Assembly: GCA_021822495.1 (NCBI GenBank)
Contig: JAKAQO010000003.1
Coordinates: 1-64,000, forward strand
Direction of reading: 5' to 3'
DNA: 64,000 nucleotides
From: a bacterium
Lineage (GTDB): Bacteria > Elusimicrobiota > Elusimicrobia > UBA1565 > UBA9628
Shown here: piece after piece, positions 26,562-35,660 of the stretch
Position numbering within the stretch: position 1 is the first letter of the stretch
How the letters are laid out: each line of letters opens with the position of its first letter
Notes under the pieces: generated by a model
The model's input: the letters and a program-made list of their open reading frames with translations, nothing else
Database searches by the model: none
Told to the model about the DNA's origin: nothing
Program-made: the position numbers and the translations under genes

Positions 26562-27125
26562 ATGTTAAAATCCGACCGCTGGATTAGAAAGATGTGCCTT
26601 GAAACTAAGATGATCGACCCTTTCCTCGACAAGCAAGAAGGGGAAGGAAAAATTTCCTACGGCCTTTCTTCCTACGGATATGACATCCGCCTGGCGGATG
26701 AATATAAAATTTTTACCAACGTTTTTGGCGCGGTCGTTGATCCCAAGAATTTTGATCCCAAATCCTTCGTCGACTATAAAGGCCCGGAATGTATCGTGCC
26801 TCCCAATTCATTCGCCTTGGCGCGCTCGGTCGAGCGTTTTAAAATTCCAAGAAATGTTCTGGCTATTTGTCTTGGGAAAAGCACTTTCGCCCGTTGCGGC
26901 ATCATCGTCAACGTCACGCCGCTTGAGCCAACCTGGGAAGGCTATTTAACTATTGAAATTTCAAACACGACTCCGCTTCCGGCCAAGGTCTATTCCGGAG
27001 AAGGAATCGCGCAACTTTTGTTCTTAGAATCAGATGAGGTTTGCGAAATCAGCTATGCCGACAGGAAAGGCAAATATCAGTCTCAAACCGGCGTCGTGGT
27101 CCCAAGGATTCTTTCAAAAGCCTAA
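26562..27125 (+). CDS. dcd: dCTP deaminase
   Basis: 187 residues. Deaminates dCTP to dUTP on the route to dTMP. Motifs: [36 protein letters not shown] with the catalytic Glu, and the C-terminal GKYQSQTG. Whether it is monofunctional (dUTP product) or bifunctional (dUMP product) cannot be told by eye. AAGGAG precedes the ATG. The following gene begins inside its 3' end. Confidence 0.95.
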   Translation: MLKSDRWIRKMCLETKMIDPFLDKQEGEGKISYGLSSYGYDIRLADEYKIFTNVFGAVVDPKNFDPKSFVDYKGPECIVPPNSFALARSVERFKIPRNVLAICLGKSTFARCGIIVNVTPLEPTWEGYLTIEISNTTPLPAKVYSGEGIAQLLFLESDEVCEISYADRKGKYQSQTGVVVPRILSKA

Positions 27126-27693
27126 AAAGGCTTTTGTTTTAAGTTTATTCCTGACCGCCTTGGGGCCATCGCTTTTGTGCCGCGCTGAGAAATCCGCGCC
27201 GCCTTTAGAGAATAGCGCCGCGGCGCCCAATCCCCTTAAGGAATTAAAACAAAGGCAAATTATCTCTCCCGACGCCGAGGACTACACCGAAGAAGACCTT
27301 CAAACCCTCGTTCGGATGAAAAAGGCGGAAGCTCTCGGCGCCATTGATTTTTTAACCCGCAAATTAAAAAACATTCAGGCTTTCACTGTTCAAAAGCGTG
27401 GAGACCTCAATTCCCCCATCGAACTCAACAAAGCGGGTTTTGAGAAATACCTCTTTTTTCTCTCTCAGAAAGCGATTGGCTATTTTGCCCTGCGCCATGT
27501 CGAAGCCAAAGAGGTTTTTAATCTCACTGATATGCGCGACCGAAAAATTTTCGATAAGAACGGACTTCTAACTCTTCCGGGAGAGAATCTTTTCAACAAT
27601 ATTCTTGAGAAGAAACATGTTCAATGGAAATTGAACGGAAAGACCATGGCCAATTACAGAATTAAAAAGGAAGCTTCGCCTAAAAGCCCATGA
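27055..27693 (+). CDS. Exported protein of unknown function
   Basis: 212 residues if started at the ATG at 27055; another ATG at 27034 gives 219. Both lie inside dcd. A hydrophobic signal-like segment ([16 protein letters not shown], then CRAE) sits about 30-44 residues into the protein. The n-region is therefore unusually long and the real start may be closer to it, but no ATG, GTG or TTG is available there. The mature part is Lys/Glu-rich with repeated [14 protein letters not shown]-like helices; no family recognised. It overlaps the next gene by 4 bases. Confidence 0.6.
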   Translation: MPTGKANISLKPASWSQGFFQKPKKAFVLSLFLTALGPSLLCRAEKSAPPLENSAAAPNPLKELKQRQIISPDAEDYTEEDLQTLVRMKKAEALGAIDFLTRKLKNIQAFTVQKRGDLNSPIELNKAGFEKYLFFLSQKAIGYFALRHVEAKEVFNLTDMRDRKIFDKNGLLTLPGENLFNNILEKKHVQWKLNGKTMANYRIKKEASPKSP

Positions 27694-28385
27694 TCAAGGA
27701 AGAAATTGTCTTCTATCTCAAATCCAACCTGGGGAAATTCCCGTTTTCGGAACTGAAAGCTCAGTTGTTATCCGAGGGGGTTTCAGAAGAAGACATTAAA
27801 GACGCCTTAAAAGCGGCCAAGCGCGCCCAAAGCCGGGAGCGTTTCGGACGATTTTTGATGGTTCTAGGCGGACTCGCCTTATTTTCCTCCGTCGTTTTTA
27901 TCTTTTTGCGCCCGACCCGGCAGCGCTTGGGAAACCCTATCACCAGCCCCGTATTCTTGAGTCCCTTCGCTTATACCCTTCATATCCCTAATGGCTACGA
28001 AGCCGTCGTTGACCAAAGAACAAAAAGGCGGGAAACCGTTTTTTTCTGCCAAAAAGGGACCGACCCCAGCACGTTTTTAGACCAAAGTCTTTATGGACAA
28101 TTAGGCATCGTTCGCCTTAAGACTTTGCCAAATCCTTTTCCCAACGATATATCCGCCTTTCAAAAACTCAGTCAAATTGTCATCTCCCGGGCAAAAACAA
28201 ACCGTTCACCTTTTCAGGTCAAACCTCTTGAAGTTTCCAATATGCCGGGGCTTGAAATCGACTTTTCTCCTCCCGCCTCCAAAATCCTGACCTATATTCT
28301 TGGCTCTAAAAATCTCTATATTTTTTTAACCGGCCCCAGCAATCCCAACGGCCCCGTCATCATTGGCAGCCTACGGGAAATCTGA
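27690..28385 (+). CDS. Membrane protein of unknown function
   Basis: 231 residues. Residues 1-45 are a helical cytoplasmic domain resembling a small recruitment or winged-helix-like module (LLSEGVSEEDIKDALKAAK). One membrane segment follows at about 53-72 (FLMVLGGLALFSSVVFIFL), then an extracytoplasmic beta-rich domain of about 150 residues. Starts with an ATGA overlap with the preceding gene, so the two are likely a functional pair. No known family recognised. Confidence 0.65.
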   Translation: MIKEEIVFYLKSNLGKFPFSELKAQLLSEGVSEEDIKDALKAAKRAQSRERFGRFLMVLGGLALFSSVVFIFLRPTRQRLGNPITSPVFLSPFAYTLHIPNGYEAVVDQRTKRRETVFFCQKGTDPSTFLDQSLYGQLGIVRLKTLPNPFPNDISAFQKLSQIVISRAKTNRSPFQVKPLEVSNMPGLEIDFSPPASKILTYILGSKNLYIFLTGPSNPNGPVIIGSLREI

Positions 28386-28446
28386 CGCGCGAACTTTCCC
28401 CGCCTTCCCTGCGTAATAAATAAAGAGGCGACGTTGATAAAAAACC

Positions 28447-29847
28447 ATGTTAAAAACGCTTTTCTTTTCATTTTTAGATATTTTTTTAACTATCGCAGTA
28501 TGCGCAAATCTCCGGGCTTCTTCGTTCCCCCAACTTAAGAACCCCGCCCCGATTTTAGCTCAAAATTCCAGCTCGAACAACTTACTCGCCAATATCGAAA
28601 AGAAAAAAATTTGGCCCCATGCGGCGGTCTTGAGGAATCTGTCCAATTGCTGGAAGTCTTCTTGCTGGCCATGGAAGAGTTCTCCCGCGGAAATACAAAC
28701 CGAAAAAAAATCGCTCAAAAGATATTCCGCCATCCCCAAAATGACTCAACGAACGCAGAAAAAGATTCAAAGCCGCCTAAAAGCCATGGGCTCACGCTAT
28801 CCCAACGACTTATTGCTCGTTTCGCCTTCAACTCAAAATCCGGCTTCGATTGCCCAAAGAACAAAAATCCTCAAGCAATTTGATCAGGAACAAATTAAAC
28901 TTATTCGCCGATATTGGCCGAACTGGAAAGATTCCGCCAATAGCAATTCAAGCGCAGTCTTCGGAGGAGGCGGGGGTGGCGGAGCCGCCGGCGGAAAGAA
29001 AAAAAATAAAAAGAGCGGAATTTCAGGAGGAGCGGGGGGTGGTGGAGGCGGGGGCGGCGGTTCTTCCGGAGGCGGATCTGGAGGAGGCGGTGGAAGCCCC
29101 CCCGGCGCTTCCGGATCGCCCGCCATGTCCGAAGCCCAAGCTCTTAAAAATTCTGTTCCAAAAACGGCGGCCGTCCCCTCCCCACCCAAATCATCTTCAA
29201 AACCCGTTCCGAAACCTCAAAAAGCGCCCGCGCCCAAAAGCGCAAAAACCGTCAAAAAAATTAAGCGCGCGCCGCCGCCCATAAAAACGGCCCAGAAACC
29301 GGCCATTTCTCAAAAAACAAAAGCCAAATCTCCTCTCCTAAAACCTCAACCGAAGGCTCTTTTAAGTTCTCATCCTAAAAAGACCATTCCAGTTCCCGAG
29401 CCAAATAAAAAATCCTCCCAATCCCACCCGAACCTTAAAAAGGGAATCGCCCCCGTCTCGCCATTTTCTCCGCTTAACAAGCCCCAAGCCTTTCAAGAGG
29501 CCCCATCACCATCGAGAAGAATTTCCCGTCCTACAAAAAAAACTCCGCCCAAGAGTCTTAAAAATGTCGCGATCGCGAAAACCAACAGCGCAATTTCCAA
29601 GGAATATTCCTATCCCCAGAACAATTCCAAAACCAGAGAAAGCGAAGCTCAAACGCCCGATTCCAAATCAAAACCTCTTCCCCTGGATCAAGCCCCTCCG
29701 AGCGCCAAAATATTTCCCAAGGGCGCACGGAACGCTCGGCCTTCGGCCTTGACCGCGCGTTCGAAAAAATCAGACATTCCCGTCTTTCTCATTGCCTCTT
29801 CTTTAACATCGCTGGCCGCCCTAATTCTCATGCTCTGGTTTCTTTAA
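28447..29847 (+). CDS. Anchored low-complexity protein with poly-Gly and Lys/Pro-rich regions
   Basis: 466 residues. N-terminal signal sequence (about 1-24), a short basic domain (to about 170), then a poly-glycine segment of about 50 residues broken by KKKNKK. A 250-residue Lys/Pro/Ser-rich region of very high pI follows, and a C-terminal membrane anchor (IPVFLIASSLTSLAALILMLWFL, with no basic tail). The layout suggests a wall-spanning or surface stalk protein. Coding is supported by the intact long frame, signal and anchor; the proline-rich frame on the opposite strand is a mirror of the glycine codons. It precedes two pseudopilin-like genes. Confidence 0.65.
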   Translation: MLKTLFFSFLDIFLTIAVCANLRASSFPQLKNPAPILAQNSSSNNLLANIEKKKIWPHAAVLRNLSNCWKSSCWPWKSSPAEIQTEKKSLKRYSAIPKMTQRTQKKIQSRLKAMGSRYPNDLLLVSPSTQNPASIAQRTKILKQFDQEQIKLIRRYWPNWKDSANSNSSAVFGGGGGGGAAGGKKKNKKSGISGGAGGGGGGGGGSSGGGSGGGGGSPPGASGSPAMSEAQALKNSVPKTAAVPSPPKSSSKPVPKPQKAPAPKSAKTVKKIKRAPPPIKTAQKPAISQKTKAKSPLLKPQPKALLSSHPKKTIPVPEPNKKSSQSHPNLKKGIAPVSPFSPLNKPQAFQEAPSPSRRISRPTKKTPPKSLKNVAIAKTNSAISKEYSYPQNNSKTRESEAQTPDSKSKPLPLDQAPPSAKIFPKGARNARPSALTARSKKSDIPVFLIASSLTSLAALILMLWFL

Positions 29848-29867
29848 AACATGAAACAATTTAGACC

Positions 29868-29896
29868 TTGAAAATTTTAAGTTTCGGGGTTATAAC
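29868..29896 (+). promoter_or_regulatory. Promoter of the TadG/TadE-like gene pair
   Basis: TTGAAA (29868-29873), 17-base spacer, TATAAC (29891-29896). The ATG at 29902 follows after five bases, so transcription would begin on or within a base or two of the start codon: a leaderless mRNA. Confidence 0.65.
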
Positions 29897-29901
29897 AGAA
29901 T

Positions 29902-31029
29902 ATGCGGCTCTCGAGAGGACAAATCCTGATTCCGGCCCTTCTCATGTTTCCAACCTTGATGCTTTTTGTGTATTTGATTTACGAAACCGCCAAACTCTCT
30001 CGCGAGAAAATCCGCCATCAATTCGCCATTGATTCGGCCGCTTTCGTTGAAATGACCAACTATTCTGATTTCTTGAACCGGACGGCCTATGTCAACGGGG
30101 CTTTTCCCATGCGCATTTTCTACGAGGGCTTTCATTCGACCACTTTAACCAATATGGGCAAAACCAATTGCGATGCGGCCGTGAATCAATATGCCACTGG
30201 CGGGAGCTTGGCTATTGACGATCTCCTCTATGGAGAAGGGACCTTTCCGCGAGATCCCTCTTACGCCACCAGCAATACAGAAGCCCCAGGCTCGGCTTCC
30301 TGGAAAATCGCCTATGATCCCGCCTCCGTCCGCGGCCCCAATCTCAACACGGCCACTCCAACTAACTTTGATTCTTCCAACGCCCATACGGACTCGACCG
30401 GAAAAAACTGCGGAGGAACTCCTTGCTTGACGCTTATTAGCGAACAAACCGCCAACTGTTGGAATATCAACTGGACTGACGCGACCCAAGTCATGAATCT
30501 TTATGTCCAGATTTACCAGCTTCTAGGCTCGGTTGAATCGGCGCAATTTTCCGTTCTTCAGCGTCTATCAAGCGGACATCAATTTTTTACGAAGTCTTAC
30601 TGGCTTAATCTGGGAACGCAAGAAGCCTTGAGCCAAGCCCAGGGCGTTCAATTTCCACCGGTGAGTTTTACCAGTCAAGTCCAAATGCACTGTGTGCCAA
30701 AAATTTTTTACTACGCCAATAAGCTGATTTCTGGGAATCCTTATCAGCCTTACGGAATATTCAACAACTCCCCGGGAACCGGCATGGCCTCGACCATCAG
30801 CGGCTGCGATGGGCTTTTTCAACTAGCGACCGTTAACCCCAGCGCCATTCAATCGGCGGAAGGGGGTTGGCCCGCCTCGATTACCTGGACGCCTCCTCAA
30901 AATTCTTTCAATGTCCCGCTGGGACAAGCCACGGTTCACGCCACCGCCTCTTTGTGGCCCGGGGCGGATAATGAAGCCGCCGTCTGGCCAGATCCCACTC
31001 CCCATTTTCAAACGAGACTTCATCCATGA
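29902..31029 (+). CDS. TadG-like pseudopilin/minor pilin protein
   Basis: 375 residues. The N-terminus (SRGQILIPALLMFPTLMLFVYLIYETAKLSREKIRHQFAIDSAA) has the Tad/TadG pattern: short basic leader, Gly-Gln, one hydrophobic segment, then a helix with the conserved D-AA. The large C-terminal domain is extracytoplasmic with several Cys pairs (NCGGTPC, TANC). TadG-like proteins are minor pilins of tight-adherence or type IVc pili. No TadA ATPase or prepilin peptidase gene is present in the window. ATGA overlap with the TadE-like gene; leaderless promoter upstream. Confidence 0.7.
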   Translation: MRLSRGQILIPALLMFPTLMLFVYLIYETAKLSREKIRHQFAIDSAAFVEMTNYSDFLNRTAYVNGAFPMRIFYEGFHSTTLTNMGKTNCDAAVNQYATGGSLAIDDLLYGEGTFPRDPSYATSNTEAPGSASWKIAYDPASVRGPNLNTATPTNFDSSNAHTDSTGKNCGGTPCLTLISEQTANCWNINWTDATQVMNLYVQIYQLLGSVESAQFSVLQRLSSGHQFFTKSYWLNLGTQEALSQAQGVQFPPVSFTSQVQMHCVPKIFYYANKLISGNPYQPYGIFNNSPGTGMASTISGCDGLFQLATVNPSAIQSAEGGWPASITWTPPQNSFNVPLGQATVHATASLWPGADNEAAVWPDPTPHFQTRLHP

Positions 31030-31571
31030 AAAAGAAACGGCTCTCAAGCGGTCAAGGCCAAAGGCCGAGCGTCCTTGCCGCGCTTTGGGAAAGGCGTCAG
31101 CGACAAGGGCGCGGTCAGGCCACCACCGAAACGGTGCTTCTATTTCCCATCTTCATGTTCTTTCTCTTTGTCTTCGCCAAAATTTTTGCGATGCTCATTT
31201 TAGTTCAAAAAATGGAAATTGCGTCCTTTTACGGAGCCAGAAGATGGCAGCTTGAATCTCACCGAAATGAAAGCGCGTTTCCAGACAATAACCTTCAAAG
31301 CGACATTCAAAATAAAGTCAGCGCTTATCTCGGATACAACAATTCTGAGACTCAAAAGTTTCTGGGGCTAGTGCCCACGGGTTCTGGCGGAGGAGCTTCT
31401 TTTCAATGCACCCCCACTGAATTTTGGCAGGTCTGCACTCTTCAAGTCAAAACCCAGCCCATCGACATCGCCTGGATGTATCATTCCCCGGGATACACTT
31501 TTGAAGTGACGAAATACGTTCCTCACCGGGATCGCCCTATTCCCTTTGTTCTGCCAGGAATGGGACCATGA
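31026..31571 (+). CDS. TadE-like pseudopilin
   Basis: 181 residues. After a basic leader of about 35 residues, GQATTETVLLFPIFMFFLFVF has the TadE-type cleavage region (Gly-Gln, Glu at +5 or so) and pilin-like hydrophobic helix. The C-terminal domain has two Cys near residues 120 and 130 that could pair. It overlaps the TadG-like gene by 4 bases. With that gene it forms an orphan pseudopilin pair; the processing and assembly machinery must be elsewhere, if it exists. Confidence 0.7.
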   Translation: MKKKRLSSGQGQRPSVLAALWERRQRQGRGQATTETVLLFPIFMFFLFVFAKIFAMLILVQKMEIASFYGARRWQLESHRNESAFPDNNLQSDIQNKVSAYLGYNNSETQKFLGLVPTGSGGGASFQCTPTEFWQVCTLQVKTQPIDIAWMYHSPGYTFEVTKYVPHRDRPIPFVLPGMGP

Positions 31572-31598
31572 TCTCATCTGGCATTAAAGAGAATATCT

Positions 31599-31607
31599 TG
31601 ATATAGT
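31599..31607 (+). promoter_or_regulatory. Extended -10 element before the FtsH-like gene
   Basis: TGA plus TATAGT (31602-31607), followed by AAGGAG and the ATG at 31620. No good -35. The ribosome site overlaps the predicted transcript start region, so the element is tentative. Confidence 0.35.
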
Positions 31608-31619
31608 TTAAGGAGCGCT

Positions 31620-33425
31620 ATGATCTCATCTTATCTCATCGAAGTCGCCATCAGCGTCGTGTTTTTGTCCGTTTTGATGCTTTTCATCGGACCGGGGAAA
31701 CACGGAAGCCTCAAGGCTAAAATCTGGCTTTTTTTTCAGCGCAACTGGCTGTGGTTCGCGATTATAGCTGGGGTCATTATCTCAATTGTCATCCCCATTT
31801 GGTATATGGCTGGAATGGAAGAGAGCGTCCGCAAATACATCATTGGAATCAACATCGCGTCTCTTCCCTGGGGCATCATTCAAACCTTGGTTTTCGTGGG
31901 ATTTCTCTATCTTCTCCAATACGGAGGCGGATTCGCTCAATTTAAAAAGTCCCGCGTGAAGGAAGGTCACGTCAACGTCCGCTTTTCGGACGTTATTGGG
32001 CTTACCGAGGCAAAAAAAGACGCCTGGGAAATGGTGCAGCTCATTAAAGACCGCGCCGCTCTTAAAAAAGTCGGAGGGAAGATTCTTCATGGGATGCTCA
32101 TGGTCGGCCCGCCGGGATGCGGAAAAACTTTACTCGCCAAAGCGATAGCGACCGAAGCAGGCGTTCCCTTTTTATCCGCTTCGGGCTCGGAATTTGTCGA
32201 AGTCTTTGTCGGGGTTGGGGCGGCGCGCGTCAGAAAACTTTTTAAGCAAGCCCGGCAGTTCTCAAAGGCTTATGGAGCCTGCATCATTTTTATCGATGAG
32301 CTCGAAGTCTTGGGGCGCTCTCGCGTCTATTTTGACGCCTTTGGCGGCAATCAAGAGGGAAACCAGACCCTCAATCAACTTTTGGTCGAAATGGACGGGC
32401 TCAACGACGATGGAAGCCCCATTGTGGTCATTGGCGCCATGAACGCCCAAGAAGAAGTTTTGGACGCCGCCCTCTTGCGACCAGGCCGGTTTGACCGCAC
32501 AATTGCGATTGGACGCCCCAATCTCCAGGAACGCACCGAGATTTTCGAGTATTACGCAAAAAAGATTAATCTTGAATCCTCCATTGATATCGCTAGATTA
32601 GCCCGGAAAGCGGTTTATAAGACTCCGGCTGAAATTGAAAACATCCTCAAGGAATCCGCCCTGATCGCGACCCGCGACCACCGAGAAATCATCACCTACA
32701 AAGATATTTCCGCCGCCATTGAAAGAATTGAGCTGGGGGTCGCCCATCGTTTGAACATGACTCAGAGAGAACGCGAAATGACCGCTTTCCATGAAGCCGG
32801 GCATCTCCTGATTCTCTATCTCACCCATCCGACCAACGACGTTTTCAAGGCTTCCATTATCCAGCGCGGCGGAGTATTAGGGGTTGTTCACTCCATTCCA
32901 CGGGAAGAACTTTTTAGCTCGGACATGAACACGCTCAAAGCCCACATCAAAGTCGCCTTGGGTGGATACATGGCGGAGAAACTCCGTTTCGGCGTCACGA
33001 CCGACGGCGTGGCTTCCGATTTCGCCAACGCGACCACCATCGCCCACAATATGGTTTGGCGCTACGGCATGGGCGAAAAAGGATTTGTCGGAGATTATAC
33101 GCGCATTCCCAAGGAACAACTCTCCGAAGCCCTCAAGGAACGCCTGAATGCGGCGACCCAAAGGCTTCTTCAACAATCGGTGGAAGAAGTAGAGATGACT
33201 CTCAAATCAGAAGCCCATATTCTAGATCGCTTCGCCCAAGAACTACTCAAGCGCGATGAGTTGGATTACGATGAAATCGTCGCCATCTTCAGGGAATATG
33301 GAAAACCGCCGAAATCTCTTCCTACAAACTCGGAAATTATCACGCCCAAGGCGGAACCGGTTCTTCCCGTCATCGCCGACAATGAGAGTCAGAATCCTAA
33401 CGAATCTTTAAAGCCGTTAGAATGA
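31620..33425 (+). CDS. FtsH-like membrane AAA+ zinc metalloprotease, atypical N-terminus
   Basis: 601 residues. Three membrane segments (about 2-23, 42-63, 83-103) replace the usual FtsH layout of two segments flanking a periplasmic domain. AAA+ module: Walker A GPPGCGKT (163-170), pore segment [14 protein letters not shown], Walker B IIFIDELE (223-229, where FtsH has DEID), sensor GAMN and Arg fingers RPGRFDR. Protease: zinc motif HEAGH (391-395) and the third-ligand region [12 protein letters not shown]. FtsH normally degrades membrane proteins and labile regulators; this paralogue probably has its own targets. AAGGAG before the ATG. The 3' end overlaps marC by 29 bases. Confidence 0.88.
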   Translation: MISSYLIEVAISVVFLSVLMLFIGPGKHGSLKAKIWLFFQRNWLWFAIIAGVIISIVIPIWYMAGMEESVRKYIIGINIASLPWGIIQTLVFVGFLYLLQYGGGFAQFKKSRVKEGHVNVRFSDVIGLTEAKKDAWEMVQLIKDRAALKKVGGKILHGMLMVGPPGCGKTLLAKAIATEAGVPFLSASGSEFVEVFVGVGAARVRKLFKQARQFSKAYGACIIFIDELEVLGRSRVYFDAFGGNQEGNQTLNQLLVEMDGLNDDGSPIVVIGAMNAQEEVLDAALLRPGRFDRTIAIGRPNLQERTEIFEYYAKKINLESSIDIARLARKAVYKTPAEIENILKESALIATRDHREIITYKDISAAIERIELGVAHRLNMTQREREMTAFHEAGHLLILYLTHPTNDVFKASIIQRGGVLGVVHSIPREELFSSDMNTLKAHIKVALGGYMAEKLRFGVTTDGVASDFANATTIAHNMVWRYGMGEKGFVGDYTRIPKEQLSEALKERLNAATQRLLQQSVEEVEMTLKSEAHILDRFAQELLKRDELDYDEIVAIFREYGKPPKSLPTNSEIITPKAEPVLPVIADNESQNPNESLKPLE

Positions 33426-34008
33426 ACTGAACCCCAATCGCGGCCAACATGAGTCCCATCAGCCGGGTGATGATATTGAGCATGGTCGAGCTGAGGCGTT
33501 TGGCCCCGGCGCTGGAAAAGGTCAAAATAAGGTAAGACAAAACCGCGACTCCCGCGATCGTCAGATAAAGAATTCCGCGGGACACCCAGCCATGCGCGTG
33601 ATCGGATAAAACAATCGCGGTGGTAATCGCCCCGGGACCGGCCAACATCGGGACGGCCAAGGGCGTAATCGCGATGTCGTCCTTGGACATTCCCTCTTGG
33701 GTTTCTTCCGCCGTTTCCTGGAGCGGAGAACGCTTGGCCCTAAGCATATCCAAAGCCGACAGCAAAACGATAAGCCCGCCTGCGACTTGAAAAGCGGGCA
33801 AGGTAATTCCAAAGAGGCTGAAAATTTCAGACCCCAACAAGGCAAAGCCGGTCAGAATTAGCCAGCAAACCATGCAGGCGATTTTCGCGGTATGCCGTTT
33901 ATCTTGATAACTCAATTTCTCCGTCATCGCCAAGAAAGCGGGAATGGCGGCGAAGGGGTCCACGATCGCAAACAGAGAACCGAAAGTTAAAAGAAAATAT
34001 CCAAGCAT
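33397..34008 (-). CDS. MarC-family membrane protein
   Basis: 203 residues from the ATG at 34008; a TTG 12 bases upstream is possible but lies in the repeat. Six hydrophobic segments, opening with MLGYFLLTFGSLFAIVDPFAAIPAFLAMT, the typical MarC N-terminus, and the internal TPLAVPMLAGPGAITTAI motif. MarC/YhgN proteins are inner-membrane proteins; the old link to multiple antibiotic resistance is not supported, and their transport role is unknown. Convergent overlap of 29 bases with the FtsH-like gene. The paired palindrome begins within 15 bases of its start. Confidence 0.88.
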   Translation of the reverse strand: MLGYFLLTFGSLFAIVDPFAAIPAFLAMTEKLSYQDKRHTAKIACMVCWLILTGFALLGSEIFSLFGITLPAFQVAGGLIVLLSALDMLRAKRSPLQETAEETQEGMSKDDIAITPLAVPMLAGPGAITTAIVLSDHAHGWVSRGILYLTIAGVAVLSYLILTFSSAGAKRLSSTMLNIITRLMGLMLAAIGVQFILTALKIR

Positions 34009-34018
34009 GATTTTAATC

Positions 34019-34077
34019 AAAGGGGACAGTCCCCTTTTTCACAGCATTCTATCAAAAAAGGGGACTGTCCCCTTTTT
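34019..34077. repeat. Paired GGGGAC palindromes in inverted orientation (intergenic)
   Basis: Copy 1 (34019-34038) has core GGGGACAGTCCCC followed by a T-run; copy 2 (34054-34077) has core GGGGACTGTCCCC with an A-run before and a T-run after. The cores are reverse complements, separated by about 15 bases. The pair fills the gap between marC and the barrel-protein gene and could also act as a bidirectional terminator. The same unit occurs at 46205-46273. Confidence 0.85.
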
Positions 34078-34082
34078 CCTTT

Positions 34083-35621
34083 TTAAAACGCCATCACAAT
34101 CGAGGTCCCGGACTGATAAACATTCGTCAAGCGGTATCCAGGAATACTCGCGAAAGTATAGGCGCTGGTCGCGGTATTATGCAAATCCCAATAAGAATAT
34201 TCAAATTTCAACCAAAAGTGATCGCTCAGTTGCCAATCAATGGCGGCGGTGTATTTATTCATCATCGAAGTCGCGTATCCATTGGCCGGGTTAAGGGCGC
34301 TGACCGAGGAATAAAATGTTCCGTCCAAGGTTTGATTGTCCAACAAGTCTTCGACCGGCCCGCGGCGGTACATTTGGTTGTAAACAAGAACCCCCATCAC
34401 GTCTTTGCCGTATTTAGGATGGCGAATAATGGGAGCCGAGGCCTGAACAAAATAACCGTAATCCTCCTCCGCTGATTCCGCCAACTGGGTATTGCAACCC
34501 GTTGTGCTTCCAGCCGTCGCGCAAGGGCTTCCCCCGGTAGGACTCACATACTGACCGTTCGCTTCCAAGGGCGCCATGAACTGGGTATAGCTGTAAATGC
34601 CCTGGCCGGAAAAATTAAGCCCTAAGTAATCGAAACTCCAGTCCAAAGAATAGACCTCATAATTTAAATTGCCTTCCAGGTTATATTGCCCCCCCGTTCC
34701 GGATAAATCCATCGTCACGCCTTCAAGGTTTGAGGCTCCCTCGGGGAATGGCCAGGGAAATCTCAAATCTCCCAAAGCCCAGACCAGTCTCGCGCCAATG
34801 GATTTTGGATTATTATTATCCGCTAAATTATTGTCTTGATGACCAAAATCGATATTGGTTCCGTTGCCTGGGATGGGCGGCACCCCCAAATCGCCGGGGT
34901 TCGAAAAAGTCCGCAAACGGTTATAGGACTCACCCAAGCCGTTGACGACATAGAAGGTAATCTCATCGGGAACGAAAATATTTTTGACCGGCGGATAGAA
35001 ACTAGTCCGGGCGCCGATATCGGTGTAGCCAATGCTAATCGGAGGCGTCGGGGAATTGGCTCTCACCATCAAATCCAAGCTTTGGGGAGAAGCCATGGAT
35101 AAAGGTTGCGTGATCGTCAGATAATCTTGGGGATGATACAACTCGTTATAACGTCCAAAGGGAACCACGAATTTACCTAATTGAAAGTCCCAATTTTGTA
35201 TTTTTCGATAGCTGAAATTAAGTTGATTGAGAATGACCGAGCCTTGGCCGTTGGTCGGCATATGCCACTCGCCCACAATGGGAACGCTGTCGCCCACCGG
35301 CCCCTCAAAGCCAAAATACATGCCCGCCAAATAAACCTCGTCTTGAATTTGGCTCTCAAAACCTTGGTATTTAGGACCGATGTTTCGCCAGTTTAAGGAC
35401 ATACTCCCCGTGGGCTTAAGCATGGTCAACTTAGAGAGAAGACGATAGACATCCGACTGTTTCTTGAGATCGGCAAAACTCTGGGTTGAAGTCGAGTTCT
35501 CGAAATCGGCAAAACCGGCGGCATGAAGTTTCGCGGTCAAGAACCCCACGAGCAAACCACAAAGCGCCCAAGAGCGGATTTGACAGCGGAAAGAAAAAGA
35601 GTTACTATGAAAACGTCCCAT
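34083..35621 (-). CDS. Outer-membrane porin-like protein
   Basis: 512 residues from the ATG at 35621 (MGRFHSN). A TTG 39 bases upstream is the alternative, but the inner ATG sits just after a promoter and opens a signal peptide ending near KLHAAG. The mature part has alternating beta-strands, many aromatic residues and Gly/Asn turns, and ends in Phe, like outer-membrane barrels. Stretches such as FQLGKFVVPFGRYNE resemble phosphate-selective porin-like proteins. Substrate unknown. Its stop lies six bases from the paired palindrome. Divergent from the ferredoxin gene; the -35 box abuts that gene's ATG. Confidence 0.75.
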   Translation of the reverse strand: MGRFHSNSFSFRCQIRSWALCGLLVGFLTAKLHAAGFADFENSTSTQSFADLKKQSDVYRLLSKLTMLKPTGSMSLNWRNIGPKYQGFESQIQDEVYLAGMYFGFEGPVGDSVPIVGEWHMPTNGQGSVILNQLNFSYRKIQNWDFQLGKFVVPFGRYNELYHPQDYLTITQPLSMASPQSLDLMVRANSPTPPISIGYTDIGARTSFYPPVKNIFVPDEITFYVVNGLGESYNRLRTFSNPGDLGVPPIPGNGTNIDFGHQDNNLADNNNPKSIGARLVWALGDLRFPWPFPEGASNLEGVTMDLSGTGGQYNLEGNLNYEVYSLDWSFDYLGLNFSGQGIYSYTQFMAPLEANGQYVSPTGGSPCATAGSTTGCNTQLAESAEEDYGYFVQASAPIIRHPKYGKDVMGVLVYNQMYRRGPVEDLLDNQTLDGTFYSSVSALNPANGYATSMMNKYTAAIDWQLSDHFWLKFEYSYWDLHNTATSAYTFASIPGYRLTNVYQSGTSIVMAF

Positions 35622-35631
35622 CGGATTAAAT

Positions 35632-35660
35632 ATTATCAAACAATAGGGAGAAGAGTTCAA
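35632..35660 (-). promoter_or_regulatory. Promoter of the porin-like gene
   Basis: On the minus strand TTGAAC (35655-35660), 17-base spacer, GATAAT (35632-35637), ten bases before the ATG at 35621. TAATAT two bases on, preceded by TGA, is an alternative -10. The -35 box overlaps the first base of the divergent ferredoxin gene. Confidence 0.5.

Noticed and set aside
28884-29189. Proline-rich minus-strand ORF of about 100 residues
   Set aside because: It is the mirror of poly-Gly codons in the plus-strand gene at 28447, which has a signal peptide and anchor.
33944-34294. Plus-strand ORF across the palindrome pair
   Set aside because: It only reads through the repeat (KGTVPFF) and antisense to marC and the porin gene; no ribosome site or family.
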